Origin: Neoarius graeffei
Lineage: Eukaryota > Chordata > Actinopteri > Siluriformes > Ariidae
Length of the DNA: 64,000 nucleotides
Direction: 5' to 3'
Assembly (NCBI RefSeq): GCF_027579695.1
Contig: NC_083583.1
Location: 377,322 to 441,321 of the forward strand
Below, one piece after another: positions 1 to 10,859 of this stretch. The first letter of the stretch is position 1; each line of letters opens with the position of its first letter. The translations under genes were made by a program, and so were the position numbers. Below the pieces are notes generated by a model. It searched no databases, was not told the DNA's origin, and saw nothing but the letters and a program-made list of their open reading frames with translations.

Positions 1-1238
1 GCTTGCTGCTGATCTAATTGCATGTTTCCCAGACAAGTCCATGTCTCGCTAAAACGTGTCAGAAACTTTGAAGTGAGTTCAGCCCTCTCCTGTTTACAAT
101 TAGTAACCTGTGAAAGATCGCGGTTAGCCTGCTGTCGTGAGAGCAGATAATGCGTCAATTGTTCCTTTAATTCCCTCATAGCTTTACTGGTATCCTTCCA
201 GTAGAACTTAAACTCATTCCTTGTGGTGGTTTTGCCGTCACCTACTTCTGTCTTAGTTTTAACCACTTCGTATTCATCATTTATGGGATCGAGACATGGC
301 ACTGCAACTATCAATGCAGCTTCATCATAGCTGTCACCTAGGAAGGCATGAAGGATAAAACGGTAATCTGCTCCTACCAGCTGGCAGTGTCGTGACATTT
401 TTACGAGTATGCCTATGAAGTTGAGTGGTTTGTTTAACGGCGGCAACATCTTAATAATATCTTTCAGGTCTGATGCAGAAGGTGGAGTGATTTTCAACCC
501 CCTGCCCTTCTGAACCCATATGCAAGCAGTATTCACAGGGGAAGGTGATGGTGGAAGGGAACCTCTATCTAGTCCCACATCATCATCATCATCCTCCTCA
601 TCAGAGTCGTCAGTCTCATTTTTTAGTATCGGCATATTTGAGCTTACAGAGGGTTTTTTACCTGCCTTGGGTTTCTCAGGTTTAGCACCTGTCTCAAGAG
701 ATGCAGGCGCGCTGGGAGCGCTATCAGCAGGGCATGAAAGGTTACTTAAATCTGGATATAGTTTTGGGACCGGTGTGGATGCAGGAGCGGGAACGTTATT
801 CGATCCCTCATACGGCGGCGGTAGGGCGGAGGCTGTAGGTGGTGTAGTAACAGGAGGTGTAGATGAAACGGGTTTTGCCTTGTCTTCAGGCTTAGGGTGT
901 GATACTGATTTTCTTTGTTCCTTAGTTTCTTTAATTCCATGAAAATCGTCCCATACTGGTTTCATTCTGACCCATTCTAAATAGCCTTTAATCATGTAAT
1001 CATGATCCCATTCTGGGTCGCCCAATCCCTCGTATATTAGTCTATGTGCCGAGGCGAGATACTCTGGTTTAAAAGTTCCTGCACGAGGATAAGTCAAAAA
1101 CTGAGGCTGGGATTCAGTCCAGCCGGCCAAATCATCTAACCATGGACTGGTGTAGAATGCTAAACCACAGCGATTCATCCAATCCCGGGGGGTTTCCTTG
1201 GGGTCCGTTCTGGGTGCCTTAACACAACTTCCCCCCAT
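1..1238 (-). CDS. gag: ERV gag polyprotein, N-terminal part (runs off window)
   Basis: A frame opens with ATG at 1238 and stays open to position 1. The protein starts Met-Gly-Gly, the usual N-myristoylation context of retroviral matrix. A Trp-rich matrix-like region is followed by a long Pro/Ser/Thr-rich linker carrying PPPY, the classical late-budding motif, and then an acidic Asp/Glu run. After that comes a more globular stretch that should be the start of capsid. It lies about 175 bases downstream of the primer-binding site, as gag does in simple retroviruses. No stop or frameshift was seen in the visible part, so this copy may be fairly young. Capsid homology was not confirmed because no search was possible. 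The open frame at 520-942 on the other strand is its antisense shadow. Confidence 0.75.
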   Translation of the reverse strand, partial: MGGSCVKAPRTDPKETPRDWMNRCGLAFYTSPWLDDLAGWTESQPQFLTYPRAGTFKPEYLASAHRLIYEGLGDPEWDHDYMIKGYLEWVRMKPVWDDFHGIKETKEQRKSVSHPKPEDKAKPVSSTPPVTTPPTASALPPPYEGSNNVPAPASTPVPKLYPDLSNLSCPADSAPSAPASLETGAKPEKPKAGKKPSVSSNMPILKNETDDSDEEDDDDDVGLDRGSLPPSPSPVNTACIWVQKGRGLKITPPSASDLKDIIKMLPPLNKPLNFIGILVKMSRHCQLVGADYRFILHAFLGDSYDEAALIVAVPCLDPINDEYEVVKTKTEVGDGKTTTRNEFKFYWKDTSKAMRELKEQLTHYLLSRQQANRDLSQVTNCKQERAELTSKFLTRFSETWTCLGNMQLDQQQ

Positions 1239-1398
1239 GGTGACATGTAAGGACCATCTTGAGATAAAACTAGATTTTACGCGCGCGCTAATTATTCTGT
1301 GGTAACCCACATGGACCCGTGGCAACTCTCACGGGGATAAATGGGTTTTCGGATACTACCAACCAGGCGGAAGTCCCTTAAATAAAAGAGATCTCTTA

Positions 1399-1433
1399 CC
1401 TGATCAGGAGTATCCCGGACTAGCCCCCAAAAC
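1399..1433 (-). promoter_or_regulatory. ERV leader: tRNA-Pro-type primer-binding site and splice donor
   Basis: Four bases inside the LTR end, 1412-1429 read on the - strand give TGGGGGCTAGTCCGGGAT. This differs at one base from the proline-tRNA primer site known from murine leukaemia virus. Just downstream, AG|GTAAGAG (donor GT at 1399-1398) fits the major 5' splice donor of a retroviral leader, which would produce subgenomic env RNA. Confidence 0.8.
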
Positions 1434-1927
1434 TGTTAGGTCAGAGATTCACCGTCTCTTCCTCTTGCTCCAACAGGAGCGATCACCCTCTCGCAGATCG
1501 ATCCCTCCGTGTCACCCAGAGCTCTGGGGCGAATCGTGAAGCAAGACAGGAACCAAGAATAGTTTCACAGTCTTTATTCACAACTCACCAAAAGACAAGA
1601 GACAACAGAAGACTTTATATATGTGTGGGGGAAAGAAGACTGTGTGCAAGTGAGAAAACCTTGTCCTAAGCGAGTTGACTTATCTACAGCAAAACAGGAT
1701 ACGTTATCGCAATGGTATGCAATAATAAGCAGGGAGTTGCAGACACATTTCTTATGCAAAGCCTGTTCTTATGATAGGGCAATGGAATTTTCCACATAAG
1801 CAAAATACTGTTTCCAGCTGGTATTAACACAAAATATTTGCACATGTCAGTAGAGCATATAAGAACAAAGGGATACAAAAGGCTAATACCTTCTTGGTTA
1901 AACTGAAATCAAGAATAAATCCTTACA
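1434..1927 (-). repeat. ERV 5' LTR
   Basis: On the - strand the LTR begins TGTAAGG at 1927 and ends CCTAACA at 1434, 494 bp. A TATATAAAG box lies at about 1612-1620 and an AATAAA poly(A) signal at 1573-1578. A palindromic CCCAGAGCTCTGGG block lies at about 1515-1529, downstream of the signal. This order gives U3, R and U5. The same block order recurs in the solo LTR at 10251-13281. Confidence 0.8.
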
Positions 1928-2148
1928 GACGCTTCTTTGCTTTGCTCCTGCTTGCTCTTTAATTTTTTATTTTTTCACCTAATTTCCACTATTTCTTCAT
2001 TTTATTTTTCACCTTTACAAGATAAGTTAGCTTCAATAGTAAGAAGAACACTGAACGGGAAACTTCAGTGGTTATTTGCTTGAGAGGCTAAAATAAAAAA
2101 CTGGCAACAACCGAACAGCAAATCATCTTGACACTGGATTAAAACAAA
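1928..2148 (+). other. Flank / possible LINE 5' UTR
   Basis: AT-rich sequence between the ERV LTR and the first methionine of the LINE ORF1. It probably contains the 5' end of the LINE, but no boundary or target duplication could be placed. Confidence 0.3.
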
Positions 2149-3580
2149 ATGCCAGGGGGCAAAAAATCCAGGAGATCCTGCAGAAAATGCACAGAACTAG
2201 AACAGAGGATTTCCATCCTGGGATCAAAGATTGATGCCCTGCCAAAGACGGACGAACTAAGAGAGATACGGTATCTCACAAAAGGAGTACAGAAACAGTG
2301 GCTGAGAATGCAGAGATTGCACCCCGACAGGCCGATGGCATTGCAGATCGAGTGGATGAATACATCGATCTAACAGAGCAAAATGTGAGTACAGAAATCT
2401 GGCACACGATGGGTGGCAGGCCCAAAAATAAAAACAGAAGAGTAATTACCTCAACACCAGTTCGTTCTGATACTATGCAACCCATGCTCCACAGCCATGC
2501 TATTAGAAATAGAGCCAGGTCTACAAACTACAATAGGATTTACAGTCCTATGGAAAATCCACAGCCCATAAGGCTTCAGAACAAATTTGAATGCCTCAGG
2601 GATGTGGAAGTGGAATTTTCAGGCGGACAAGCACATCATAGAAAGAGATCGTACCACAGCCGAAGAGCTGTGGGAAGAGGCAAAAAGCAGCTTGTAACAC
2701 CACCTGATCCCACAACGCTTGTTCTTGGTGATTCCACTGTAAGACATTTAAAAGGACATGGGATGATTATTTGCTGCCTTCCAAATGCATCCATCTCTGA
2801 CACCAAAGACAACATTTTGAAACTCATGTCCAAGCATAAAACTATCAAATGTATTGTTGTGCATGTGGGAGCAAATGATGTTTTCAGAGAACAGCTGTTT
2901 GTCCAAGATGATATTAACATATTGTTATTAACTATTTCCAGGCCTCCGAGACATTCAGCCAAAGTTTTTTTGGAAGAGTTTGGTGAACTGTTGTCAGTCA
3001 TTTGCTTAGAGTTTGACTGTCTTATTATATCTGGGGATTTTAACTTGCATGTAGATAATCTTGAAAACACTTATGCCAGAGAACTACTTGCACTTATTGA
3101 CAACTTCAACCTAGTACAACATGTACAGGGGCCGACCCACTCTCGTGGTCATACCCTTGACCTCGTTATCGCAAAGGGTTTTACTGTTTCTACTACTGTT
3201 GTTGACCTGGCCTTATCTGATCATTTCTGTGTTTTCTCTGATGTTTCTATGTCTCCTCACATTCAGAACAGCTCAATGACTATGGGTAGGAGAGTCATAA
3301 ATGACAACACATATGTTCTCTTTGAGCAAGCTCTCTCACGGATCTCAACTAAAATGTCAGATTCTGTAGACGACTTACTGGAAATTTTTAATTGAAATAT
3401 GATCCAAATTATGGATGATATTGCTCCATTCAAAATCAAAAGAGTCAGTGACAAGCAGAAAGCACCATGGAAGCAATACCCAGCTGTTAAACTGCTAAAG
3501 AGAGAATGTAGGAAAACTGAAAGAAAATGGCGCAAATCTAAACTTCACATCCATTATTAAATCCATAAAGAGATGCTTTG
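2100..3580 (+). mobile_element. L2-like non-LTR retrotransposon, 5' part, internally deleted
   Basis: Holds ORF1 and part of the ORF2 endonuclease of an L2/CR1-type LINE. It is cut at 3580 by a Tc1 element that duplicated TA. The other half (RT and 3' tail) resumes at 6120. The region between the endonuclease and the RT core is missing, so the LINE was already damaged. The exact 5' boundary is uncertain. Confidence 0.75.
2149..3395 (+). pseudogene. L2-like LINE ORF1 fused to ORF2 endonuclease fragment
   Basis: A first frame (2149-2373) gives the ORF1 start with a basic, Cys-containing head and a heptad-like coiled-coil stretch. A frameshift moves it into the 2298-3395 frame. There, VLGDSTVRHL and HVGANDVF are the block I and block V-like motifs of the SGNH/esterase domain found in ORF1 of fish L2 and CR1 elements. 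With no stop, the frame then passes into ISGDFNLHVD, PTHSRGHTLDLVI and LSDHF, motifs of the C-terminal half of the ORF2 apurinic-like endonuclease. The end of ORF1 and the start of ORF2 are deleted, giving an accidental in-frame fusion of 365 codons. Not expected to be functional. Confidence 0.75.
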
Positions 3581-3949
3581 TACAGTGGTGCTTGAAAGTT
3601 TGTGAACCCTTTAGAATTTTTTATATTTCTGCATAAATATGACCTAAAACATCATCAGATTCTCACACAAGTCCTAAAAGTAGATAAAGAAAACCCAGTT
3701 AAACAAATGAGACAAAAATATTATACTTGGTCATTTATTTATTGAGGAAAATGATCCACTATTACATATCTGTGAGTGGCAAAAGTATGTGAACCTATAG
3801 GATTAGCAGTTAATTTGAAGGTGAAATCAGAGTCAGGTGTTTTCAATCAATGGGATGACAATCAGGTGTGAGTGGGCACCCTGTTTTATTTAAAGAACAG
3901 GGATCTATCAAAGTCTGATCTTCACAACACATGTTTGTGGAAGTGTATC

Positions 3950-5817
3950 ATGGCACGAACAAAGGAGATTTCTGAGGACCTCAGAAAAAGCATTGTTGAT
4001 GCTCATCAGGCTGGAAAAGGTTACAAAGCCATCTCTAAAGAGTTTGGACTTCACCAATCCACAGTCAGACAGATTGTGTACAAATGGAGGAAATTCAAGA
4101 CCATTGTTACCCTCCCCAGGAGTGGTCAACCAACAAAGATCACACCAAGAGCAAGGCATGTAATAGTCGGCGAGGTCACAAAGGACCCTAGGGTAACTTC
4201 TAAGCAACTGAAGGCCTCTCTCACATTGGCTAATGTTAATGTTCATGAGTCCACCATCAGGAGAACACTGAACAACAATGGTGTGAATGGCAGGGTTGCA
4301 AGGAGAAAGCCACTGCTCTCCAAAAAGAACACTGCTGCTCGTCTGCAGTTTGCTAAATCAAATCAAATCAAGTTTATTTGTACAGCGCTTTTAACAATAA
4401 ACATTGTCGCAAAGCAGCTTTACAGAATTTGAATGACTTAAAACATGAGCTAATTTTATCCCTAATCTATCCCCAATGAGCAAGCCTGTGGCGACGGTGG
4501 CAAGGAAAAACTCCCTCAGACGACATGAGGAAGAAACCTCGAGAGGAACCAGACTCAAAAGGGAACCCATCCTCATTTGGGCAACAACAGACAGCCTGAC
4601 TATAATATTAACAGTTTTAACAGATATAACCCTCAACTGTCCTCATGGGGCCGTCCTTCACAGGAGTGGGGCGATAAAACTCCGACCAGACACAGGGCAC
4701 CAGGATGGATCAAGCAGGTCCGAGGGGCAGAAGAGGCCAGCATCTCAATCCCAGGATCAACATGTAACTCAGAGGGACAGATGGGGGGGAAGAGAGAGAG
4801 AGAAAGAAAACACGTTGTTAGGTATGCCCTAAAAATGACAAGTATTAAATCTGTGTGGTAGGCTCGCAGAGACAAGAGTCTTTACATCAGGCATAACACA
4901 CAATGGCATGTTAATATGGTAAAAAATATATCATGACCTGCTCTGGCTGGATGCTTGATTGGGTGATGGGAGCACACTCCTCAGCAATGATGAGATGCAG
5001 ATGGGACCCTTAGGCCTGGCCAAGACAATTCAGTTACATTTCACCGGGTCTGGGACATGCGACAGAATGTCTGACGGCCGATTCCCTGCAGGCTACGATA
5101 GCCAGTCGAGGTCCCCACCGTCTCCACCAAAAGATTTCCTGTTGACTCCATGTAACTCAGAGGGACAGATTTGGGGTGGGGGGGAAAAGATCACGTGCTA
5201 AAGATCACGTGGACAAGCCAGAAGGTGATTGGAAAAATGTTTTGTGGACGGATGAGACCAAAATAGAACTTTCTGGTTTAAATGAGAAGCATTATGTATG
5301 GAGAAAGGAAAACACTGCATTCCAGCATCAGAACTTTATCCCATTTGTGAAACATGCTGGTGGTAGTATCATGGTTTGGGTCCGTTTTGCTGCATCTGGG
5401 CCAGGACGGCTTGCCATCATTGATGGAACAATGAATTCTGAATTATACCAGCGAATTCTAAAGGAAAATGTCAGGACATCTGTCCATGAACTGAATCTCA
5501 AGAGAAGGTGGGTCATGCAGCAAGACAACGACCCTAAGCACACAAGTTGTTCTACCAAAGAATGGTTAAAGAAGAATAAAGATAATGTTTTGGAATGGCC
5601 AAGTCAAAGTCCTGACCTTAATCCAATGGAAATGTTGTGGAAGGACCTGAAGCGAGCAGTTCATGTGAGGAAACCCACCAACATCCCAGAGTTGAAGCTG
5701 TTCTGTACGGAGGAACGGGCTAAAATTCCTCCAAGCTGGTGTGCAGGACTGATCAACAGTTACCGCAAACGTTTAGTTGCAGTTATTGCTGCACAAGGGG
5801 GTCACACCAGATACTGA
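3950..5817 (+). pseudogene. Tc1-like transposase, split by a repeat insertion
   Basis: The frame begins MARTKEIS at 3950. The N-terminal part carries the paired-like helix-turn-helix DNA-binding region, and the frame is broken at 4357 by the insert. After 5196 the frame resumes with WTDETK (first catalytic Asp), QQDNDPKHT (second Asp) and NPMEML (Glu), a DD34E catalytic triad, and ends GGHTRY. Apart from the insertion I see no stop in the two halves. The enzyme would cut and paste the element at TA sites, but this copy cannot make it. Confidence 0.85.
4358..5196 (-). repeat. L2-tailed dispersed repeat (family X) inserted in the Tc1 transposase
   Basis: The insert is flanked by GCTAAA on both sides (4352-4357 and 5197-5202), which reads as a target duplication. 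On the - strand its end carries TGTAAAGCTGC...AAATAAACTTG followed by short TTGAT-type repeats, the 3' tail style of fish L2 LINEs. No coding frame of its own is credible. Related copies are at 7697-7797 with 21783-22346, and at 40090-40288. Confidence 0.7.
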
Positions 5818-6039
5818 ATGCAAAGGTTCACATACTTTTGCCACTCACAGATATGTAATATTGGATCATTTTCCTCAATAAATAAATGACAAAGTATAAT
5901 ATTTTTGTCTCATTTGTTTAACTGGGTTCTCTTTATCTACTTTTAGGACTTGTGTGAGAATGTGATGATGCTTTAGGTCATCTTTATGCAGAAATATAGA
6001 AAATTCTAAAGGGTTCACAAACTTTCAAGCACCACTGTA

Positions 6040-6119
6040 AATATCTCATCTCATCTCATTATCTCTAGCCGCTTTATCCTTCTACAGGGTCGCAGGCAAG
6101 CTGGAGCCTATCCCAGCTG
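6040..6119 (-). repeat. 3' tail fragment of a tRNA-derived SINE
   Basis: Eighty bases match, in reverse, the 3' tail of the full SINE at 32478-32870, including the TAAAGCGGCTAGAGATAATG segment and ATGAG repeats. It abuts the Tc1 end and separates it from the RT part of the LINE, so it was probably in the LINE before the Tc1 arrived. Confidence 0.75.
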
Positions 6120-7696
6120 AAAATCCTTGAAAAAATTGTCTTCAATCAATTAACTGCCTTCTTGATATCAAACAGCTGTTTTGATAATTTCAGTCAGGAT
6201 TTCGTGCCAATCATAGCACTGAAACAGCGCTGATTAAAGTTATAAATGACATACGTCTTAATTCTGATGCAGGCAAAACATCGGTCCTGGTGTTACTGGA
6301 CCTCAGTGCAGCTTTTGATACTGTTGATCACAACATACTGCTATATCGACTTGAACACTGGGTTGGGTTGACTGGTAAAGTTATTAATTGGTTAAAATAA
6401 TACTTAAAAGATAGAAGCTTCTTTGTTACCATGGGAAATTGTACCTCAACATCAATGTCCTTTACCTGTGGTGTCCCCCAGGGGTCGATCCTTGGACCAT
6501 TACTATTCAACCTTTATATGCTCCCACTTGGAAAAATTATCAAGAACAACTCAATTTTGTATCACTGCTATGCAGATGACACCCAAATTTACTTTGCTCT
6601 ATCACCTAATGATTATGCCCCCCTTGAATGTCTCTACCAGTGTATCAACCAAATCAACAACTGGATGTCAAAAAATTTTCTTCAGCTGAACACAGATAAA
6701 ACAGAAGTAATTCTATTTGGGAAAAAAGATGAAAGACTCAGGATTACCACTATTCTTGACACAAAGGGGATTAAAACAAAAGATATGGTTAAAAATCTTG
6801 GTGTTTTCATTGACAGCGAGCTAAACTTTGACAGTCACATGAAAGCAAATCACTAAATCGGCATTTTATCACCTAAAAAACATTTCCAAACTAAGAGGAC
6901 TTATGTCAAAAAATAATCTGGAAAAACTAATACATGCCTTCATCTCTAGTAGGGTTGACTACTGCAATGGCCTTTTCACAGGCCTGCCAAAAAAAACCAT
7001 CAAACGACTTCAGCTGGTTCAAAATGCAGCGGCGAGGGTTCTCACACGAACAAAAAGAACAGAGCACATTACTCCAATTCTAAGGTCCCTTCACTGGCTT
7101 CCAGTAAGCTACAGAATTGACTTTAAAGCATTGCTGCTGGTGTACAAATCTCTAAATGGTACAGGGCCCAATTACCTCTCTGATATGTTGCAGCGGCCTA
7201 ACCCAATCAGATCTACCAGATCGCAGCAGCAAAATTTACTGGTAAAACCTGTTGTTAAAACAAAGTGTGGTGAAGCAGCTTTTAGCTACTATGCAGTACA
7301 GCTATGGAACCAACTCCCAGAGGACATCAAAAATGCTTCTGCTGTTGGCAACTTCAAATCTAGATTAAAGACCAAGCTGTTCTCAGATGCTTTCTGCTAA
7401 CTGATAAATATCATCATCTTTACATGTTTTAAACTTTACTTAACTTTTACAGTCTTTGCATGTTTTACATTTTTACTTAACTTTTATTCCGCTGTTTTTT
7501 ACTGAACTTTTACTTAATTTTATTACTTTATTTCTACTATTGCTTAATTCTCATATTTTAATTTTTCTCTCTTCTTCCCCCTTTATTTTATGTAATTTTA
7601 TTTTTTATTGTTTACTGTTTTGCCTTTACCTCTGTAAAGCACATTGAACTGCCACTGTGTATGAAATGCGCTATATAAATAAACTTGCCTTGCCTT
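6120..7696 (+). pseudogene. L2-like LINE ORF2 reverse transcriptase and 3' tail
   Basis: Continues the LINE interrupted at 3580. Translated motifs include FRANHSTETAL and LDLSAAFDTVDH (RT core), GVPQGSILGPLLF, then YADDTQIY, the catalytic YxDD. The C-terminal region contains RVDYCNGLFTGLP and SLHWLPV, typical of fish L2/CR1 elements. Damage includes a stop near 6398 (after NWLK) and a frameshift between about 6856 and 6903. The last part to 7400 is open. The 3' end carries GCGCTATATAAATAAACTTG and short CCTTG repeats, the L2-type tail recognised by the RT. Non-functional. Confidence 0.85.
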
Positions 7697-7797
7697 ACAA
7701 AAATATATAAATTCCAGATTTTAAATTTATAAATTTCTCCCTAATGAGCAAGACAGAGGTGCTGGTGGTGAGGACAAACTCCCTGAGAGGACCTGAG
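7697..7797 (+). repeat. Repeat X, left half (split by the gypsy element)
   Basis: Resembles the inner part of the repeat at 4358-5196, sharing the CTAATGAGCAAG and AAACTCCCT blocks. Continues at 21783 after the Ty3/gypsy insertion. Confidence 0.6.
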
Positions 7798-8232
7798 TGT
7801 CAGTAGCAGTGCAGAAAACCTGAGTTCGAAGCGCCTCCAAACATGGTCACTCTGGACTACATTTCCCAAGCGCCACAGTGTCCCGCGTCACCAGAGTATT
7901 AACAACATCACCTGTTTCTTGTTTACCTGCAATCATTTCCCTATATAAGCTCAGTTCATGCACTCTCTGGATGCGAAGTATCGTTCTGTGTCCCAGTACC
8001 TGACTTTACTGAGCCTTCTGACTTTCTGCCTGACCTCTCGTTGTTTAGACTCTATTTACATTTATTTCCGACAGTTCTCTTGCCTAGTCTGTGATATTCT
8101 GTTTGCCGATCGACCGACCGACCCTTGCCCGTCCCTGACTAGGTCTCCAGTTTCCTGATTTGGCTCAGTTGACAGTTTGTGATCCGCCAGATCTCCCCTG
8201 CGCCTGCAACCATAAGTGCCTACACCCTGACA
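7798..8232 (+). repeat. Ty3/gypsy 5' LTR
   Basis: Starts TGTCA and ends CCCTGACA, 435 bp, with a TATATAAG box near 7942. It matches the 3' LTR along its length with scattered substitutions, so the insertion is not recent. Confidence 0.88.
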
Positions 8233-8249
8233 GGATACTTTGCCAGCAA

Positions 8250-9084
8250 TGGATGCAGCAAAGGAAGCCAAGCAAACTGTGTTCAATGCACAGGGGTGAT
8301 TGTTAGGAGAACATCAGCAGATGATCAGTGATCTGAACACCAGGATGTCACAACTCACTGCTGTTTTGTCGCAGGCCATCCTCACATGCCCCTCATCTTC
8401 CGCTGGTGCAGCCCAGATGATTCTGTGACCTGAAAAGTATTCAGGTGACATGTCCAGTTACAAGGGATTTCTGCTCCAATGCTCCTTGTATTTCTCCTCT
8501 CTCATGGGAGTCACAGAAGAACAGAAGATTGCCCGACTCCTCAATCTCCTTTCAGGCAAGGCTTTACTGTGGGCTAGTGCTGTGTGGGAGCGTGGGGGCA
8601 AACACACCACCTCCTATGACAGGTTCATAGAACTTTTCAAGCATGTTTTTGATCATCACCCTGAAGAAGGTGAGGTTGGCGAGAGCTTACTAACTATCAG
8701 ACAGGGAGATAGGAGAGTGGCCGAGTATGCTCTGGAATTCCGAACGCTGGCCGCTGGCAGTGGGTGGAACGGACCAGCACTGAAAGACACCTTTCGTCAA
8801 GGTCTACATCCGGAGGTGCTCACCAAACTGGCATGTCGTGACAAACATCTCTCCCTAGACTCCCTTATTGATCTTGCCATTTGTCTAGATCACCTTATAA
8901 GGAACCACCCGTCATTACAGCCCACTCTGGCCCCTTCTGCTACCTCAGCTTCCCTGACTCCTATAGAGATCTCTCATGCCCGCTTACAACACTCAGAAAG
9001 AGAGAGGAGATGTTGAGAAGGGCTCTGTTTGTACTGTGGTTAGTCCAGCCATCTGATAGCAAAGTGCCCAGTTTGCCTGCCTAA
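8250..9084 (+). pseudogene. gag: Ty3/gypsy gag, degenerate
   Basis: The frame begins MDAAKEAKQT near 8250, has stops near 8299 and 8428, then is open over 8450-9016. That stretch has the gypsy retrotransposon gag (capsid-like) pattern: KALLWASAVWE, the tract around FDHHPEEGE, and GLHPEVLTKLACRD. It is followed by CLYCG...SSHLIAKCP, a CCHC zinc knuckle with an internal stop. Gag would form the particle packaging the element RNA. Confidence 0.75.
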
Positions 9085-9315
9085 TCTCAAGCAGGAGAGT
9101 CAGATCTGCCAAGAAACCAGTCTCCCTAGCCTGGCAAGTCCTGAAACTGTTCTCAAATCGAAATCTTTCAAGGTACCCATTCTGTTAAAACTGCCTGACT
9201 CCACCCAGGTTCTCTCTGCGTTCTTAGACTCAGGGGCTGAAGGGAACTTCATCAGTAACACGATTGTCCAGAGATTCCACTTATCCACTGAAAACCTCCA
9301 AAGACCTGTCAGTCT
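9085..9315 (+). pseudogene. pol: Ty3/gypsy protease region, split by the TIR element
   Basis: Contains FLDSGAEGNFIS, the aspartic protease active-site motif (DSGA). The reading passes directly into AIDRG and FPWL-type sequence after 16584 when the TIR element and one TCT duplicate are skipped. This shows the protease was intact at the time of that insertion. Confidence 0.7.
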
Positions 9316-9635
9316 GGGTGTTTTCACACCTGGTCCCCTTTAAAGGAACCAGACTCAGTCCTCTTTAAGTGGACCAAAAAGTGGACCAACAGAAAAAGAA
9401 CTCAGTTCTTTTTGTGTTCACACTGTGAATTTATTACAAAGAGGACTGGGTTCTCTTTCTGGTCCAGTTAAGCTTTGATGGGGCCTCAGTCCTCTTTCTG
9501 TTCACACCAGGTCCTCTAGAGCCCTCAGACCCCCAGTGCATGGAATTCTGGGTAATTTTCTCTTGAATTAAAATGTCTGCTGCCATGCTTGCCCTGCTGT
9601 ATTCTTTGATCAAAATAGTGCGAATTAAGGAAAAG

Positions 9636-9638
<3 letters not shown>

Positions 9639-9683
<45 letters not shown>

Positions 9684-9701
9684 TATTATATTATATTAAA
9701 A
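9639..9701. repeat. (TA)n microsatellite, target of the endonuclease LINE
   Basis: Alternating AT followed by ATATT-type repeats, directly against the LINE 3' end. TA repeat resumes at 16191-16211 beyond the LINE 5' end, so the LINE appears to have entered an existing TA tract. Confidence 0.75.
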
Positions 9702-9778
9702 AAATCTCCTTCTCACCCCCGGCGGGGGGTGGGGGGGGTGGGGGGGTGGTATCCATGTCATCCTCAAGCTCGGGTCCT

Positions 9779-10250
9779 CTACCAGAGGCCTGGGAGTTTG
9801 AGGGTTCTGCGCAGTATCTTCGATGTTCCTAGTACTGCGCTCTTCTGGACTGAGGCTTCAGATGTTGTTCCTGGGATTTGCTGGAGCCACTCTCCCAGTT
9901 TGGGGGTTACTGCCCCAAGTGCCCCCACTACCACGGGGACCACGCAACCCTTGACCTTCCACATCCGTTCCAGCTGCTCTTTCAACCCTTGATACTTCTC
10001 AAGTTTCTCATGTTCCTTCTTCCTGATGTTGGTGTCAGCTGGGATCGCCACATCTATCACCACCACCCTCTTCTGCTCTTTGTCCACCACCACTATGTCC
10101 GGTTGGTTAGCCAGGATCTGTTTGTCAGTCTGGAAGCTGAAGTCCCACAGAACCTTGGCCCTGTTGTTCTCAGCCACCTTCTGTGGTATGGCCCACTGGG
10201 ACTTGGGTACTTCTATTCCATACTGGTTGCAGATGTTCCTGTATACTATC
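9779..10250 (-). pseudogene. Endonuclease LINE ORF, C-terminal restriction-like endonuclease
   Basis: Follows the solo LTR. YRNICNQYGIEV leads into KVLWDF and then QPDIVVVDKEQKRVVVIDVAIP, the PD-(D/E)xK-type core (PD, then D-V with a downstream Lys) that nicks target DNA in this LINE group. The frame ends LKLPGLW. This part has no stop of its own. Separation from the RT part is entirely due to the LTR insertion, since CTATC at 10246-10250 and 13282-13286 rejoins the frame. Confidence 0.8.
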
Positions 10251-10545
10251 TGTTGCAGTTCACCCAGTCGGAAACGGTCAACTTACTTCTCGGTACCCCC
10301 GCCATTGTACCACCCAGAGCTCTGGGGGGTCAGTCGCCAAGAAAGACAGGAACCCCAATGTACCGTAGTTCACATCTTTATTCGCAAGTTCCCCCAATTG
10401 GACAAGAATACAGAGGGTTATTATATACAAGTGTTATCTGTGTGTAAATGACATCACTGTTTGATATCTATGTGTGTGTGTGCATGAATGTGTGTATGTG
10501 TGTGTTTATGGGGGTGTGTGAGTGAGTGACATCATTTTGATATCT

Positions 10546-10590
<45 letters not shown>

Positions 10591-10859
10591 CAAGTCACAT
10601 TTTAATTACATTACTGTTCTGATGGAATGGTCAGATGTACAGTGGTGCTTGAAAGTTTGTGAACCCTTTAGAATTTTCTAAATTTCTGCATAAATATGAC
10701 CTCAAACATCATCAGATTTTCACAGAAGTCCTACAAGTACGTAGATAAAGAAAACCCAGCTAAACAAATGAGACAAAAATATTATACCTGGTCATTTATT
10801 GAGGAAAATTATCCAGTATTACATATCTGTGAGTGGCAAAAGTATGTGAACCTTTGCTT

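Larger units (their letters stand above)
1..1927 (-). mobile_element. Endogenous retrovirus, 5' end of a provirus
   Basis: Read on the - strand the order is LTR, primer-binding site, leader with splice donor, then a gag frame that runs off the left edge. The layout matches a simple retrovirus with a proline-tRNA primer, as in gamma/epsilon-type fish ERVs. Only the LTR, leader and about 412 gag codons are visible, so pol, env and the second LTR cannot be judged. The LTR ends are TG...CA. No target duplication can be tested because the other end is outside the window. Class assignment beyond a retrovirus-type ERV is inference. Confidence 0.85.
3583..6037 (+). mobile_element. Tc1-like transposon, family A, copy 1
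   Basis: Ends CAGTGGTGCTTGAAAG...CTTTCAAGCACCACTG are terminal inverted repeats, with TA on both sides (3581-3582 and 6038-6039), the Tc1/mariner target duplication. Three more copies of the family are in the window (10640, 19377, 42877). The element is 2455 bp because an 839-bp repeat has landed in the transposase gene. It sits inside the L2-like LINE. Confidence 0.93.

Noticed and set aside
520..942. 140-codon + strand frame rich in Ser/Gly
   Set aside because: It is the antisense of the open ERV gag frame; Ser runs come from the Asp/Glu codon run on the other strand.
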